Origin: Margaritifera margaritifera
Taxonomy: Eukaryota > Mollusca > Bivalvia > Unionida > Margaritiferidae
Direction of reading: 5' to 3'
Assembly: GCA_029931535.1 (NCBI GenBank)
Contig: JAQPZY010001695.1
Coordinates: 4,158,501 to 4,222,500 of the forward strand
Length of the DNA: 64,000 nt
The notes beneath the pieces are model-generated. The model made no database searches and was not told where the DNA came from. It saw nothing but the letters and a program-made list of their open reading frames with translations. Shown here one piece after another: positions 22,850 through 34,262 of the stretch (its first letter is position 1; every line of letters begins with the position of its first letter). A program made the position numbers and the translations under genes.

Positions 22850-23800
22850 ACTAAGCAAGCGGCGATATACTACAGCCTGCGAGGTTACTGGAAGGCCGTG
22901 GCAGCAGTCAAAAAACTGTCAGAAGCTGCCAAAGTCTCACAAGATGTTGCCAAGGCGTAGCTTGAGAAGCAGGCTATGTGGCAGATTTACCTGTCAGCAC
23001 CACGCAAAATTACCAGACCATAGTTTAATGTTCCAACCCCTAACGAGATGCACCCGGTCAAGTTCTTGTTTCTGCCGCACTACAAGGTTGGTCGACGCAC
23101 GTACAAGTATGCGCTGACCGTGGTTGACGTTGTCAGCCGTTTCAAAGACACCGAGTCCTTGACCATAATGGAGGCTTTCAAAGTTGATGACACTCTGGCA
23201 CGTATCAACAAGCGGGGGCCGCTAAAGTGGCAGAATCTGCTACAGGTTGACCTCGGCCGGGAAGTTATGAGCTTGATGTTGCAACTCTTGGCCAAGCACG
23301 GCGTGCTTGTGAGCCGGGGCGAGGCAGGCAACCATCGTGCTCAGGGTATTGTGGAACGGGTCAATCGTACTCTAGCCGAGCGGCCCCTTTCGCACCAGTA
23401 ACCACAGGAGATGTTGCTTTCCGACAGCGAGACTCTAGTGGGTTCGGCGGCTGTCAGCTGTTGTGGTGATCTTAAACGACGATGTTTCGCGGCTCACAGG
23501 TAAGAGACCTATTAATGACATTCGTTCTACGTTTGTGCGGTCAGCGACAAGCCCAAAATGGACGTTTACAGTGTCTATGACGCGACCGGTTGGTCTGTTG
23601 TCTATATGTGCCGGATGAGCCTTAAGGTGGGCAATGATGCGCCACCGACCCTGTGTGGTCGCTAAAGATGGTCACACAGGGCAACCGTCAATATTCAATC
23701 TTTTGGGTAGTGGTTCTCCGCGTAGAGGCTTCATTCGCGAGGAACTACAGATTGTGCCTAAAGGCACTCAGCTACCTCTACCATGGCATGTTGCTCTTGT
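22850..23800 (+). pseudogene. Retroviral-type integrase remnant of Polinton
   Basis: Coding starts near 22858 (AAIYYSLRGYWKAVAAVKKL), is interrupted by TAG stops, and is then open from 23048 to 23401. That stretch carries the catalytic-core landmarks YKYALTVVDVVSRFKDTESL (first Asp in VVDV) and the second-acidic region LLQVDLGREVMSLM, with the GIVERVNRTLAE segment holding the glutamate. A C-terminal piece ending RGFIREELQIVPKGTQLPLP lies at 23728-23790 in another frame. Integrases of this type insert the linear element into host DNA. Multiple stops and shifts indicate loss of function. Confidence 0.75.
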
Positions 23801-24000
23801 TGGGTGCAGTGGTGGCCTTATGCCCACGTCGTGATGCCATCCGGAGCAATCCACTTAAGTCTTGTTTTGTTTGTGCGGTACACCCTCATTTTTTAATGGT
23901 CGCTGCGTATGGCGGTCACTGAGGGTCGAAACTGTTTCTTTCTTTTGGAGTCACTCGAGATAGAAGTGATGCCTAAGGTCGGCTCTTACGATTGTTGTCG
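23800..24000. other. Convergent junction between integrase and polymerase
   Basis: The + strand integrase and - strand polymerase point at each other here. No terminator or extra gene recognised. Confidence 0.4.
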
Positions 24001-26920
24001 AGATGCCCTTGACGTTACGTATCTCTATGCTGTCGCCCGTCGTTTCGACTAGTATGAAGTACATCTTGCGGCTGAGGCCGACTAACTCGGCGATGGGCTT
24101 TCCTGAGCATTCATCCTTAAACTTGACTACGGCTTTTTTATTCATCGTGCTGTAGAGTTGATGCTTTTCAGGGTAGGTGCTCATATCTCTCATGTCAGAG
24201 AGGTGAGCATCTTCAGTCATATCGCGCTAGACATCGGCCGTCTCGATGCTCAGCAGCAGACTGTGTATAACAGGCACGTCTTGTCTAAATAACGCTTTAA
24301 TCTGATAATAGTAGAAGTCGTACAAGGTTATCGTGACTGAAACGCCGTGTCGGCAATCAGGCGTCTGAGCTTGCCTTCCTCGCCCTCAGGCCGCACAAAG
24401 TCCACTCGAATCTGCTTCATTAGCTTCTCCATTGTCTTCCCGAAGACAGAGATTTGCATCAGCTTGAAGAAGTCTTTCTTCATCTCCGACTGCGCCTTGG
24501 TTTGCAGGTCTGCGTACAGCTGTAAGGTGCCATCCATGCGCTTTGGTCGAACTCCATCACACGGTGAAACTTGGTGACGCGCAGCCCTAGCCTGATGTAG
24601 AGCTGAAGGTTTCAGTAATGGACCACATAGCGCAAGTTTTATGCTTTCAGCAAACGTATCCCCCAGTTTGTTCACTAAAGTATGCTGATAGTCGCTGAGC
24701 AATTCCTCTGGAACACTCATTGTCTCTTGAATCAGTGAATAGTCGCTGTGCGCCTCATAAATCTCCTCCGGATACTTGATGTCTACTTCGATGATGTAAC
24801 CACATAGCGCTCCTTTTTTGTTAGGCTAGAAACTAGCTTTGTGCTTTCAGTAAACCTTTCGAGTGCGGGACGGTCGACCCACTTAAAGCCGCAAGTTGGT
24901 AAGCCCTGGATCATAGCACAGCCTTAAAGATTGTTGAAATAAAGGTGCAATAGCCAGCTTGTTGGCTTTCCACTGTCATAGGCTGTGCACATTGGGTTGT
25001 TCGCTTTTGCGTGCTGTCTGCTCACCATCAAGATGCCGCCACGGATGCCTTTCTCCATGAATAGGTGCATGACGATGTCTGTCAGCAGCTCGAGCTTGGT
25101 ACCTGTTAATTGTAACAGGGCGTCCCAGCTCATTCCGGGTGCGCTGTAGTAATGGGTTGGATCTAGTCCTTATTACTTTAGCGTTGTGTCGCGGAATCTC
25201 TCGATCACGTCCGCCGGCAGAAGCACACAGGTCTTGAGGTAAAGGTCGTGGTAGCGGCACATATTCTGATAGTCAAATGCCTTCTACACACTCTGCGCGT
25301 GCTCACTGTCTTTTTCTGTTATACCGGCGCGGCTGAGTTAGCTGTAAAAGGCAGCTATCGGTGGAAGCTATGTTTCTTTAAAGCACTCCCAGCTGTCGAT
25401 GTGTTCATACAGATGACGCTTTTGCGTAACAAAAGGTCGATGTCAGTGCCAAGCGCCTCCTTTGGCAGATTACTTACTAGCTTTTCAAGACTGCTGGTTA
25501 TAAACTGGAGGCTGTCGATAAACTTGAACTGCTCCAGCGAGAACGGTATGTATTTTTCCACGTTGTTTGGGATTGCTCTTAAATTTCCAGACGAGGCTGT
25601 TCCGATCGCGTGGTAAGATGGCCGTCGTAACAGCGCAGGTTATGTAGCAAAACTGGTACATTATTGTTTTCTCGGGGTAGTATCGATTGAGTTTACATAC
25701 TTTGCGCGCTGCGCCGCGGTAATATGGCAGTGGTCTCCCACCTTATCACTGCCTAGTGCCTTGTCATAGATGCATCAGTCAGCGTCTTTCTGGAAAGCCT
25801 TGCGGTCGGCTCCATCCATTAAAATCTCAGCTGGATTTCGATGCACCTCTCGGATCTCCTCCTGCTCACTGTCGAGTCTCTTGATTAATGTGGAGACGGC
25901 CTCCTTGCCACGATATAACACTGGCTCCTTGGAGACTCCGTCGCAGCGAAAGTCTAATTAACAGAAGCTACACGGACCTGCTGGGCAATTTTATGTGTTG
26001 CTTTTCTTCGGATTGCTGGCGGGGCCTTTCACTGGCACATTTAGCGCCTCGAAATCCACATAAATAGCGAAAGGAACGCGTATCTGACGGTGGTGATTTT
26101 GGACGGTTAACATGCATTTGCGTGGCTCCGGTAAGGACACACGCGTTGGCTTTCAATAGGTCCGCTCTGCTAAAGACGTGGAGACACTGGTGTCAGACGT
26201 ACTTCTTCTCATTGTGATTGCTGTGATGTCGTACCGGGCGGGAAAGTTCCTCTATTCAGACACAGTGGTTCTTTTCTGCACTTATGCTGCCTGTTAGCAG
26301 CAAGAAGTCTATCGAATGTTGCCTCGCGTTTTACAACTCGCTGGTATGGTTGGGTTGCTGATCTCAAACTTGCTAAGATCACTCACCTTCATAGAAATGT
26401 CTATGCCAACAAAGTCCAGCTTTCCCCGGTGCTGGCCGTACTTGCACGGCCGATCAACGTGATCACGGGCCGGATGTAAAGCAGACAGGATGGCCCACTC
26501 GAATAAGTGGTTGTTGCTGATGTTCTCCATATTTACAATCGATGGTATATGGCAGAAACTTTGGGCTTGGAATGTAGCTTTGGCCACGGAACGGACGACA
26601 CAGTTACACTCTGAATAAAGTTCTTCACACCTAACCAATAAACATCCTGACCCATCGCGCATGTATTTTTATAAGCGACTCAGGATGGTGAATTTGCTTC
26701 GGCAATTGATTTCTTTGTCTCATCAATGCGCAGTATAGCGGCGGTATCACTCCGGAAGTAGGCCGCCACTTGTATAATATCTTACTCAGCATTTTCGTCG
26801 TAGACGTTTTGCTGGCCTGTTTTTTTTTTTTTTTTTCAAGTTTTGACGCCAACACGAGGTTGTACTTCAGTTCATCCAGTATCCTCAGTTCCTTGACTAG
26901 GACATCTTGTACCCTTGTAC
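23951..26920 (-). pseudogene. Protein-primed family B DNA polymerase remnant (Polinton PolB)
   Basis: Read on -, the N-terminal region (26660-26310) has HLFEWAILSALHPARDHVDR and KLDFVGIDISMKVSDLSKFE. An exonuclease-type YVDFEAL-like segment lies near 26040 and EKYIPFSLEQFKFIDSLQFI near 25500. The palm approach MSWDALLQLTGTKLELLTDI then FMEKGIRGGILMVSRQHAKA is at 25133-25000, and motif B DFFKLMQISVFGKTMEKLM at 24480-24420. The tail SIETADV and later KKAVVKFKDECSGKP follow at 24250-24100. Known role: replication of the linear element from a protein primer. The expected palm aspartates are not visible at the motif A and motif C positions, and the gene is split by many frameshifts and stops, so it cannot work. 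The open frames on the + strand across this region are shadows. Confidence 0.75.
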
Positions 26921-27235
26921 CCTTCCGGGCACTTCGGTGGTCTATGCCGTTTGAATCAGTTAAGACTCCTGGCGCCGGTTCTCGGCCGCTTTTCCCCTTT
27001 TATTCCTTGGTGGTCACGTGGGACCAGGCGTGGTGGTGGCGGGGTGGACTGGTCAATGGGGCTGGTCCGGGGGTGGGGGGTGGGGTGGGGGATTGTCTAC
27101 GGGGCTGATTCAAAATACTTATTTTACAACTACTGCTACTACAAATATAGTGTCCATAATTTCATTACAATTTCATTAAAGCGGTGTGAGAGGAGAAGCC
27201 ACGACAAGCTTTGTTATGGGCAGAGGGGTAGAAGG
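26921..27235. other. GC-rich flank of Polinton
   Basis: G-rich sequence (for example GGTCCGGGGGTGGGGGGTGG near 27064) without recognised gene. It may be the element edge; no inverted copy of it was found at the left side. Confidence 0.4.
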
Positions 27236-27379
27236 ACAGACAGGAGTAATATTGGTTTGGTACAGGGAAATGGGAAACTAACATTACGCCGCCATCTTGG
27301 ATTGGGCTTGTATGCGGAAAATGGGAATTTAATGTTAAAAGTGGGAATTGAACATTAAGAGAGGGTATGGCGGTGTGAG

Positions 27380-27790
27380 AATTTAATATTGTGGGTCACT
27401 CTGTGTACAAGCACCCACATCTACTGACCAATGCCAACATCTACAGACCAACCACAGTCGTACTGACCAGAACTCACACACACTGACTAAATGGGGGTTA
27501 ACTGAGGGTGACTAATACAATCTTACTTACCAGCACCCACACCTACTGACCAATGCGGTCTTACTGACCAGCACCCAAATCTAATGACCAGCACCCATTC
27601 CTACTGACCAACACCCACACCTTCTGACAATCACCCAGGCCTAGTGACCATCACCCACGCCTACTGAGCAACACCCACACCTACTGACAAACACTCATCT
27701 TGACTGAACAACGCCCACACTTGCTAACCTTCACACAGTGTTACTGACCATCACCCACACCCACTGACTTACACACCACCTACAGGGATC
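27380..27790 (+). repeat. Left satellite arm, ACTGACCA(A/G)CACCCACACCT units
   Basis: About a dozen degenerate repeats of a 20-31-bp unit. Orientation is opposite to 28905-29515. Confidence 0.85.
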
Positions 27791-28904
27791 GGGAATATTT
27801 TTAAGGGCAGAATTTTCATAAGAGCTTTGCAAAAATATATATAAAATTTTTTTTATTTCGTCACTTGAAAGTTTGTCAGGAAATAATTTCGTATGTGCAT
27901 AAATACGGAACCTGTGTACAGTACATTGTTAGAACCTACCAGCTGATTCTACATTGGATAGATTGAAAAAATGGACGGATAGAGAAAAAAACTCGACGCT
28001 CTAATGAGTAGAAATTTCATTTAACTTACAAGTTAGTGACGGCGGCATATCTTATGCTTTTCGCGGATTTAGGCGAATGTGACAAGTTTGTTTCACTTTA
28101 TAAAAAAACAAAGGTTATGGCTTTCAAAATTTCGCGTATGGCTTCGTGCACTTTTATATCAAAACAGTCAGTTACATTATTTGTATGTGTTTTGTTTAAC
28201 ACTGCAAAGTCAAAGTACGTTGTTCGTGTTTATCGCACATTGAGTGTCTGTACTTATCAAGAAAAGAAATAATTTTATCCGTAGCTGAGAAAAAAGGCAA
28301 AGTTAATATTGCCCACGCAATCGCTGTTCTATATAAGAGTGAATGGATAAAAGAACAAATCAATGATTTAGTGAGCAAAATAAAATTAATGTGTCCTTAA
28401 AACAAATCCAAGTAGTACGAGAGAGTGAAGATCACCTTTAGTAGGACCTTATAATTATTTTCATATTTAACCTGAGAGTAAGTTAAATTCGAGAAAATTT
28501 CGAACGACGATATACCCTTTACACTTGCTTCCACTGTCATATTCAAGGATTTTAGGTCTGAAGGTCCCGCAGAGGAATTGGTTGCGATAATAATTGACTT
28601 GTTTGAGCCTATGTTTGTTCGAGTTGAAAGGACAGTGTTGGACCAAAGCCAGGTTTCTTGTCTGTTTTATCGACAAAATGTTTAAATAGCAAATATACTA
28701 CTAAAACGATCCCCAACAGATAATTCATTAGGAACTATGCCTGCAAATGATTTATAGTAGTAATAATATTTTTGTAAAATAATTTTCCTGGCATTTCCTT
28801 TTTTTTAGAAAATGCGGAATGAATCTAGTCAGATGAAAAAATTATATGTAAGACCTTTTAATTTATTTTTCGTCAATTGTTATGTTTACGACATAACACC
28901 CATC

Positions 28905-29515
28905 TAAACTGACCCATACCAATTTTTTCTGACCAACACTCACACCTACTGACCTACACACAGCCTTATTGACCATCACCCATACTATGTTTGTTCGAGT
29001 TGATCAGGAGGTGTGGGTTCCGGTCAGTAAGACTGTATGTATCGCAATGTGTGGCGCTGGTCAGTAGGTGTTCGTGTTGGTCAGTAGGTGTGGGTGCTGG
29101 TCAGTAGATGTGGGTGCTGGTCAGTACTGTGTGTGGGTCAGTAGGTGTGGGTGTTGGTTAGTCAAGATGGATATTGGTCAGTAGGTGTGGGTGCTGGTCA
29201 GTAAGACTGTATTTGTCTGTAGGTGTGGGTGCTAGTCGGAAGGTGTGGGTGTTGGTCAGTAGGTGTGTGTACTGGTCAGTATAACTGTGTCAGTGACTCT
29301 CAAATATCCCCCATTTTGTCAGTGTGTGTGGGTTTTGGTCAGTAAGACTATGTGTTGGTCAGTATGTGTCGGTATTGGTCACTGAGTGTGGCTGTTTGTT
29401 AACAGGTATGTTTACTGGTCAGTAAGACTGTGTATTGGTCAATAGGTCTGGGTGCTGGTTAGTAGGTGTGGGTGTTGGTCAGTAGGTGTGGGTACTTGTA
29501 CACAGAGTAACCCAC
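28905..29515 (-). repeat. Right satellite arm, inverse units
   Basis: About 18 degenerate copies of AGGTGTGGGTGTTGGTCAGT, the reverse complement of the left-arm unit. The first units at 28905-28985 are still in left-arm orientation, so the switch point is inside the array near 28990. Confidence 0.85.
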
Positions 29516-29745
29516 AATATTAAATCCCATAACTGCCATACCATCCCGTAATGTTCAATTTCCATTGTCCCCATTGTGTCGTACTTAATGTTAAATTCTC
29601 CTTGTCTGCACACCGGCCCAGTGTTAAACCTATACACGTTTTTAACATTAAATTCCTCTTTTCCCCATACCAGCCTAGTCCAAGATAGCGGCGTAATGTT
29701 AGAATCCCTTATTCCTGTACAAGAACATTTCGCCCCATATTAGCT

Positions 29746-29959
29746 CCTTATACTTTTAACAACAATATCCCTGCACTTGGCAGAAGTATGGGGATACAAA
29801 ATCAGTGTTAATGAAAGTTGTCGATGCAAATAAATAGGATGTGAAAGCACCAGGTATGCATATTAGCCATATAATATTTTGACAAATAGAAAGAAAGGGG
29901 TATGTGCATGTATATATTGTGCATATAAAATAAGCGGCATGGAATTAAGTTTTATTCAT

Positions 29960-30007
<48 letters not shown>

Positions 30008-30740
30008 AGTGGGTATATTTTTTATTCCTTTTTTCTTTTTGCGGGCGTAACATTGAGCGATTTCGTCTAAAGGAGCTTTATCAATTTTGGCGAGTTATAT
30101 TTAGCGATTGCAGATCCAGGAATTTTATAATATATTGGGTGTTACATTTTGACTGAATTTATTTTCGCGATCTCATTCCGAGACCACTAATCGTAAAAAA
30201 TGTATCCACCTTTAATAATACCTGCTTTATGTTAGTCATCAAATGCTTAAAGAGGCACAACCCGCATATTTTGGCCTAACGAAAAGAAACTTTTGACGAT
30301 TTGCAGTATTGATTTCTCTCTGTAAAAGTTACGAACTTGACCGTTTTATATCAATAAGAATTATTGGTAAATGGCTCAGTGAGAGAGAAATTCGTATGCA
30401 CAGTTCTTGTGACGACTGGGAGGAACACTGCTAAGTAGTTCCTTACTTATATGATATACCTGCAGATCATCTCTATGTAATCTGTATCTAAATTCACTTT
30501 ACTATAGCTCTTACAAAAATCGCAATGCCTGCATAACTTGTACATATAAAATATTTATAAGCATGTTTAAAATAATAGTTACAAAAACAGCGATGCTTTG
30601 TAATGTTTAAATGCACACAGAAGATTATTCAACTCTTTTCATATATGTTATTGAATGGAAACTGAGTAGGTGTCTTCCATCTCGATTTTGCACAATCTTA
30701 CACAGTTCAAAACTACCATTTCAGCCTGAAGTAGCTTGTG
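29746..30740. other. Non-coding stretch with GA microsatellite
   Basis: Nothing coding recognised. A (GA)n run of about 19 units lies at 29965-30003. Confidence 0.5.
29965..30003. repeat. (GA)n microsatellite
   Basis: About 19 GA units following ATACAGA. Confidence 0.97.
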
Positions 30741-30749
30741 CATTTCAGT

Positions 30750-31380
30750 TGCAGTTTGGTATCCTGTTGGTAAAGTCTATTTCAATAAACGTCCTGCTGG
30801 TAAAGTCTATTTGAAAAAACATCCTGTTGGTAAAGTCTATTTCGATAAACATCCTGCTGGTAAAGTCTATTTCAATAAAAAATCATGCATAACAGCACAT
30901 TGAGCAACCGTGGTACACATAGATATATCTCTGTCTTGATTTCCTACACATTTACATGCATCTTAACTATATTTCCAACACATTTACATGCATCCTAACT
31001 ATATTTCCTACACATTTACAAGCATCCTAACTTGATTTCCTACACATTTACATGCATCCTAACTTGATTTCCTACACATTTACATGCATCCTAATTTGAG
31101 GTACCTTTTAAGTTTAAAAATGTAACTGGGGCCAATATAGGAAATTATGGTGCACTACCTCACTCATTCCAAATTACATTAGATGTACCGTTATTGAAGA
31201 CAAATAACTCTAGCAAACGTTCAGGTCTGGTAAAGCCTATTTCAATAAACATCCTGCTGGCGGAGTCTATTTCAATAAACGTTCTGTTGGTAAAGTCTAT
31301 TTCAATAAACATCCTGCTGGTAAAGTCTATTTCAATAAACATCATGCTGGTAAAGTCTATTTCAATAAAAATCCTGCAAA
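30750..31380. repeat. Two arrays of a 30-bp unit around a 31-bp array
   Basis: The unit TGGTAAAGTCTATTTCAATA-AACATCCTGC occurs about four times at 30758-30880 and about five times at 31225-31375. Between them lies a different 31-bp unit (TTTCCTACACATTTACATGC plus ATCCTAACT) in about five copies at 30941-31092. The open frames here encode 10-residue repeats such as IEIDFTSRMF and are products of the repeat, not genes. Confidence 0.9.
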
Positions 31381-31794
31381 ACTCATATGCTATCTTGTAC
31401 AGTAAGAAATTTCTTAATAATTCTATCAATTCATGAAATTACCATCTGATATATCAGTTCTTCCAATCATATTGAAAATCACTCGACAAAAATAAAAATA
31501 AAAATATTTTTTAAATGATGTAAAAAAATTTAATATTCCAAAGTTTTATAAAGACCTTAACCAAAACCTTTACACTTAATTAACTCTCTTTCAACTTTTT
31601 GGAATAATTAAAAGCGAGCCGTTAAGAAGTAAATGGCATTCAATTTGTTATTATTATTTCACTCGACCCTAACCAATCAAAACAAAGGAACTCGTTTTCA
31701 GTGCAGCTTGTCACGACTACATACGATGTTGAGCGATAAAAGTTCCGCTTTGTAACCTATTTCTCTGTCGGTGATCTCTTGAAATCTAAACTTA

Positions 31795-31825
<31 letters not shown>

Positions 31826-32007
31826 AAGAGAGAGAGAGAGAGACAGAGAGAGACAGAAAGTTGGAAAAATACCTGGGTAGATAGTTCGGCAGGTGGAATG
31901 TTCTCATTCAGAAATTTAGGTCGAATTTTCAAGTCAAAAGGTGAAAGATTCGGTTGGTCCTGTGAGTTTTTACATTTTCTTGCACGAACACGTGTTTTTG
32001 CCGATAC
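31381..32007. other. Non-coding stretch with GA-rich tract
   Basis: No gene recognised. A GA/GACA-rich tract spans 31795-31858. Confidence 0.5.
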
Positions 32008-32105
32008 GCAAAAATTGCAAATGCAGGTACAAGAAAAAAACAGCTCGAAGAAATCAAAAAGAATATAGACAGGCTTGAAAGCGAGATAAAGATAGTGTCG
32101 GAATC
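32008..32105 (+). pseudogene. Partial duplicate of the downstream coiled-coil exon
   Basis: AGGTACAAGAAAAAAACAG, then TCGAAGAAATCAAAAAGAAT and GACAGGCTTGAAAGCGAGA match 32705-32790 of the coiled-coil exon with about 85-90% identity by eye. It is quickly terminated (TAA at about 32110) and out of frame in parts. It suggests a local tandem duplication of this gene or exon. Confidence 0.75.
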
Positions 32106-32442
32106 TCAATAATTTTTCAAGATATCGGGTGCTAACGCATGTAGTCACTATAGGGGTGTGATCAAAATTCCAAAGGCGTTAGCACAATTTACACACATAA
32201 TGCAAACATGAACCTCAGTTTCAATAGGACGACGGTCGGTATCACAATATCTCAACACATTGGAAGAAGCTCGGGAAAAATTATGGATTATATAAAAAAA
32301 AAGACCTTCTAAGTTGAAACAATGTTCAAATGATCCGGAAAACGTAAATTTACCATTTGATTTATAGACATTTGCCAGTGAAATATTATTTTGATAACAT
32401 CTAATCTTAAGCGTTCCTGACAACTGTTATACTTTTCTTCAG

Positions 32443-33078
32443 GACACAAGGACATTGTACGAAGAGTCTGAAAACCGTAATGTGAAGACGAAACAGATGG
32501 AATACCAACAGATTCAGCACGTTTCAGAATTATTAGAAAAGAAAACAAAGAAACTTGATGAAATGAAAACGTCGAAAATACAACAATTGCAATCTGAACT
32601 TGAAAGAGAAAGAAAGAAACTTGACCAAGAGAAAGATTCACAAAGTAAATTACAGACAGAAAGGGATGAATATAAGAACAGTGTCATGACACTACAATCG
32701 CAAATTCAAGTACAAGAAAAACAGGTCGAAGAAATGAAAAAAGATCGAGACAGGCTTGAAAGCGAGAAAAAGAAATTGTCGGACGAGTTTGATACAAAAT
32801 ATGAGAGCTTGCAGACGGACAGGAATGGTCTTGCAGATAAGTTGAAGGACCTAGAAATAAAACTCAACGTCAAAGAAACAGAACTTAAATTCATGGCGGA
32901 AAACCTTAAGGATGAGAAAGAACAAAAAGAGGCAGCAAAAACTGAACTTAAGAAAGGTCAGGAAAATTTAGAAAGGCAGAACACCGAATTACTTGACTCT
33001 TTTAAAAGACAGAATACTGATCTTCAAGCTAAGATCAAAGAAGAACAATCGAAAAGTAAAGTTTGTTCAATAATGTGA
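32443..33078 (+). CDS. 3'-terminal exon: long coiled coil ending in CaaX box CSIM
   Basis: A pyrimidine-rich acceptor (TTATACTTTTCTTCAG) precedes 32443, and a phase-0 frame runs 211 codons to a TGA at 33076-33078. The whole product is highly charged with heptad-like Leu/Ile/Met spacing (for example QLQSELERERKKLDQEKDSQ, then ESEKKKLSDEFDTKY) and is almost certainly a continuous coiled coil. It ends KSKVCSIM: the last four residues form a CaaX prenylation box with terminal Met, normally farnesylated, the same tetrapeptide that ends vertebrate prelamin A. No lamin Ig-fold precedes it, so it is not a lamin. Coiled-coil C-termini occur in GIMAP-type immune GTPases, which are expanded in bivalves, but no GTPase exon was found in this window; that link is speculation. 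The 5' exons are not identified. The opposite-strand frame is a shadow. Confidence 0.7.
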   Translation, partial: DTRTLYEESENRNVKTKQMEYQQIQHVSELLEKKTKKLDEMKTSKIQQLQSELERERKKLDQEKDSQSKLQTERDEYKNSVMTLQSQIQVQEKQVEEMKKDRDRLESEKKKLSDEFDTKYESLQTDRNGLADKLKDLEIKLNVKETELKFMAENLKDEKEQKEAAKTELKKGQENLERQNTELLDSFKRQNTDLQAKIKEEQSKSKVCSIM

Positions 33079-33483
33079 CCGCTATTATTTAATTTGAATA
33101 TTTCTGAGGCCTGCCAAAGATATAGTATATAATAATTTACTATTCATTTAAGAATCTTGGCAATGAAATTGTGTGCGTTTCTAAAGTACATTACTTACGA
33201 AATTCAAAGAGAAACAATTAGTAGAGTATGTTTATCAATATGTCATACTTCAGTTTATATTGGATACGATGATATAGTAAATGTTTTCAAAAAGGACCTT
33301 TACATTGTTGATAATGCTATTAAAAGGATATATAGATAGATAGATAAAACTTCAAGCATGTTTGGAGACCATTTGTTACATTTATTAAAGGCTACGGGTC
33401 TTAGAATAGGAAATGGTATATGGGGTAGGGATATAAAAACTGGTAAATATACTTACATCGGATCTTAGGGTAAAAGTGTTATT

Positions 33484-33544
<61 letters not shown>

Positions 33545-33719
33545 AGTTACGGATATGAGATTTGTTATTTGCATGATATTAAAAAAATATTAAAATGTTA
33601 CTCATTTAGAAACAACTCTTACATATTAAAAATCAAATAAAATTGTATATCTGTATCTATCAAGAGATACAATTTAAATGGAATCCATAGAGTACTGCAT
33701 TGTGTGTCTCAAACTTAGA
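33079..33719. other. 3' flank with GA microsatellite
   Basis: No further gene. A (GATA)-like TAGATAGATAGATA lies at 33331-33346 and a (GA)n of about 27 units at 33487-33541. Confidence 0.5.
33487..33541. repeat. (GA)n microsatellite
   Basis: About 27 GA units. Confidence 0.97.
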
Positions 33720-33799
33720 ATGATTATTTTGGCGGCGAGTGGGTTATAGACCCACTCATGTGGTGGATGGTGAAGGGTGTAAACCCACTGGATTGGTGC

Positions 33800-34262
33800 G
33801 GATTCAGAGTGATTACCATGGAACTCAACTAGATAAGGAGTGATATGGAAAACCTGGTCTACTCTTGTCACCAGAGAGGCCCACTCTACCTCTGGGAATT
33901 TTCTTACCTACGAGGGTAACCAAATAGGTAGGCGGTTAAGCGGGCATGGGTAATCAGTTGCAGAACCTAATATCTGACCCTATTGGACTCTTTGGGCCTT
34001 AGCAGACTGGTCATCTTTGTTACCAAAGGGACACTGGTATGACCGACCGATTACCTTAGTGTAGGCTAATAGTTTGTCTCCCTTGATCTACAGTATTAGA
34101 CTATTGAGTTTCCTCGATCTGTGACTAGATCATCCCACTATTTGCGTTTGTATTGTTATTTCAGAATTAAGACTAGTAGTAGGCTTCTGCTAGGTCTGCT
34201 GTTAATACCAGTTATCAGAATAATCGTAATTGGATTCAATGCAGCATAGACAAGATAAATAG
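33800..34262 (+). repeat. Repeat A, copy 1 (empty site for Tigger-like insertion)
   Basis: Matches 40920-42310 in the same orientation. Shared phrases in order are CATGGAACTC, GTGATATGGAAAA, TTGCAGAACCTAATAT, GGGACACTGG, TTGCGTTTGT and AGGTCTGCT(G/A)TTAA. Copy 1 lacks the 867-bp insertion that copy 2 carries at the position corresponding to TA at 34139-34140. No long coding frame. Function or element class unknown. Confidence 0.8.

Larger units (their letters stand above)
19941..26920. mobile_element. Decayed Polinton/Maverick (adintovirus-like) element
   Basis: This block of about 7 kb is visibly richer in G and C than its surroundings. It carries, in order, a structural-type frame, a major capsid protein and an integrase on +, then a protein-primed family B DNA polymerase on -. 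That gene set is diagnostic for Polinton/Maverick elements and related adintoviruses. All genes are broken by stops and frameshifts. I could not recognise the FtsK-type ATPase, the cysteine protease or terminal inverted repeats. At about 7 kb the element is shorter than the usual 15-20 kb, so segments have been lost. Confidence 0.8.
27236..29745. mobile_element. Fold-back element with satellite-like inverted arms
   Basis: Left arm (about 27236-27790): a unique-looking outer part with AACATTACGCCGCCATCTTG and GGGAATTTAATGTTAA phrases, then 10-15 diverged copies of an about 30-bp unit built on CTACTGACCAACACCCACAC. The right arm (about 28905-29745) is its inverse: units of GGTGTGGGTGCTGGTCAGTA followed by CATTAAATTCC and GATAGCGGCGTAATGTT. 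The 1.1-kb core (27791-28904) has no intact gene but contains the block shared with 8950-9072. Long TIRs made of tandem subrepeats around a short core are typical of fold-back transposons; the family is not known to me. Confidence 0.8.

Noticed and set aside
32443..33078. Assignment of the coiled-coil exon to lamin because of the CSIM end
   Set aside because: No lamin rod boundaries or Ig-fold tail are present; the CaaX tetrapeptide alone does not identify a lamin.
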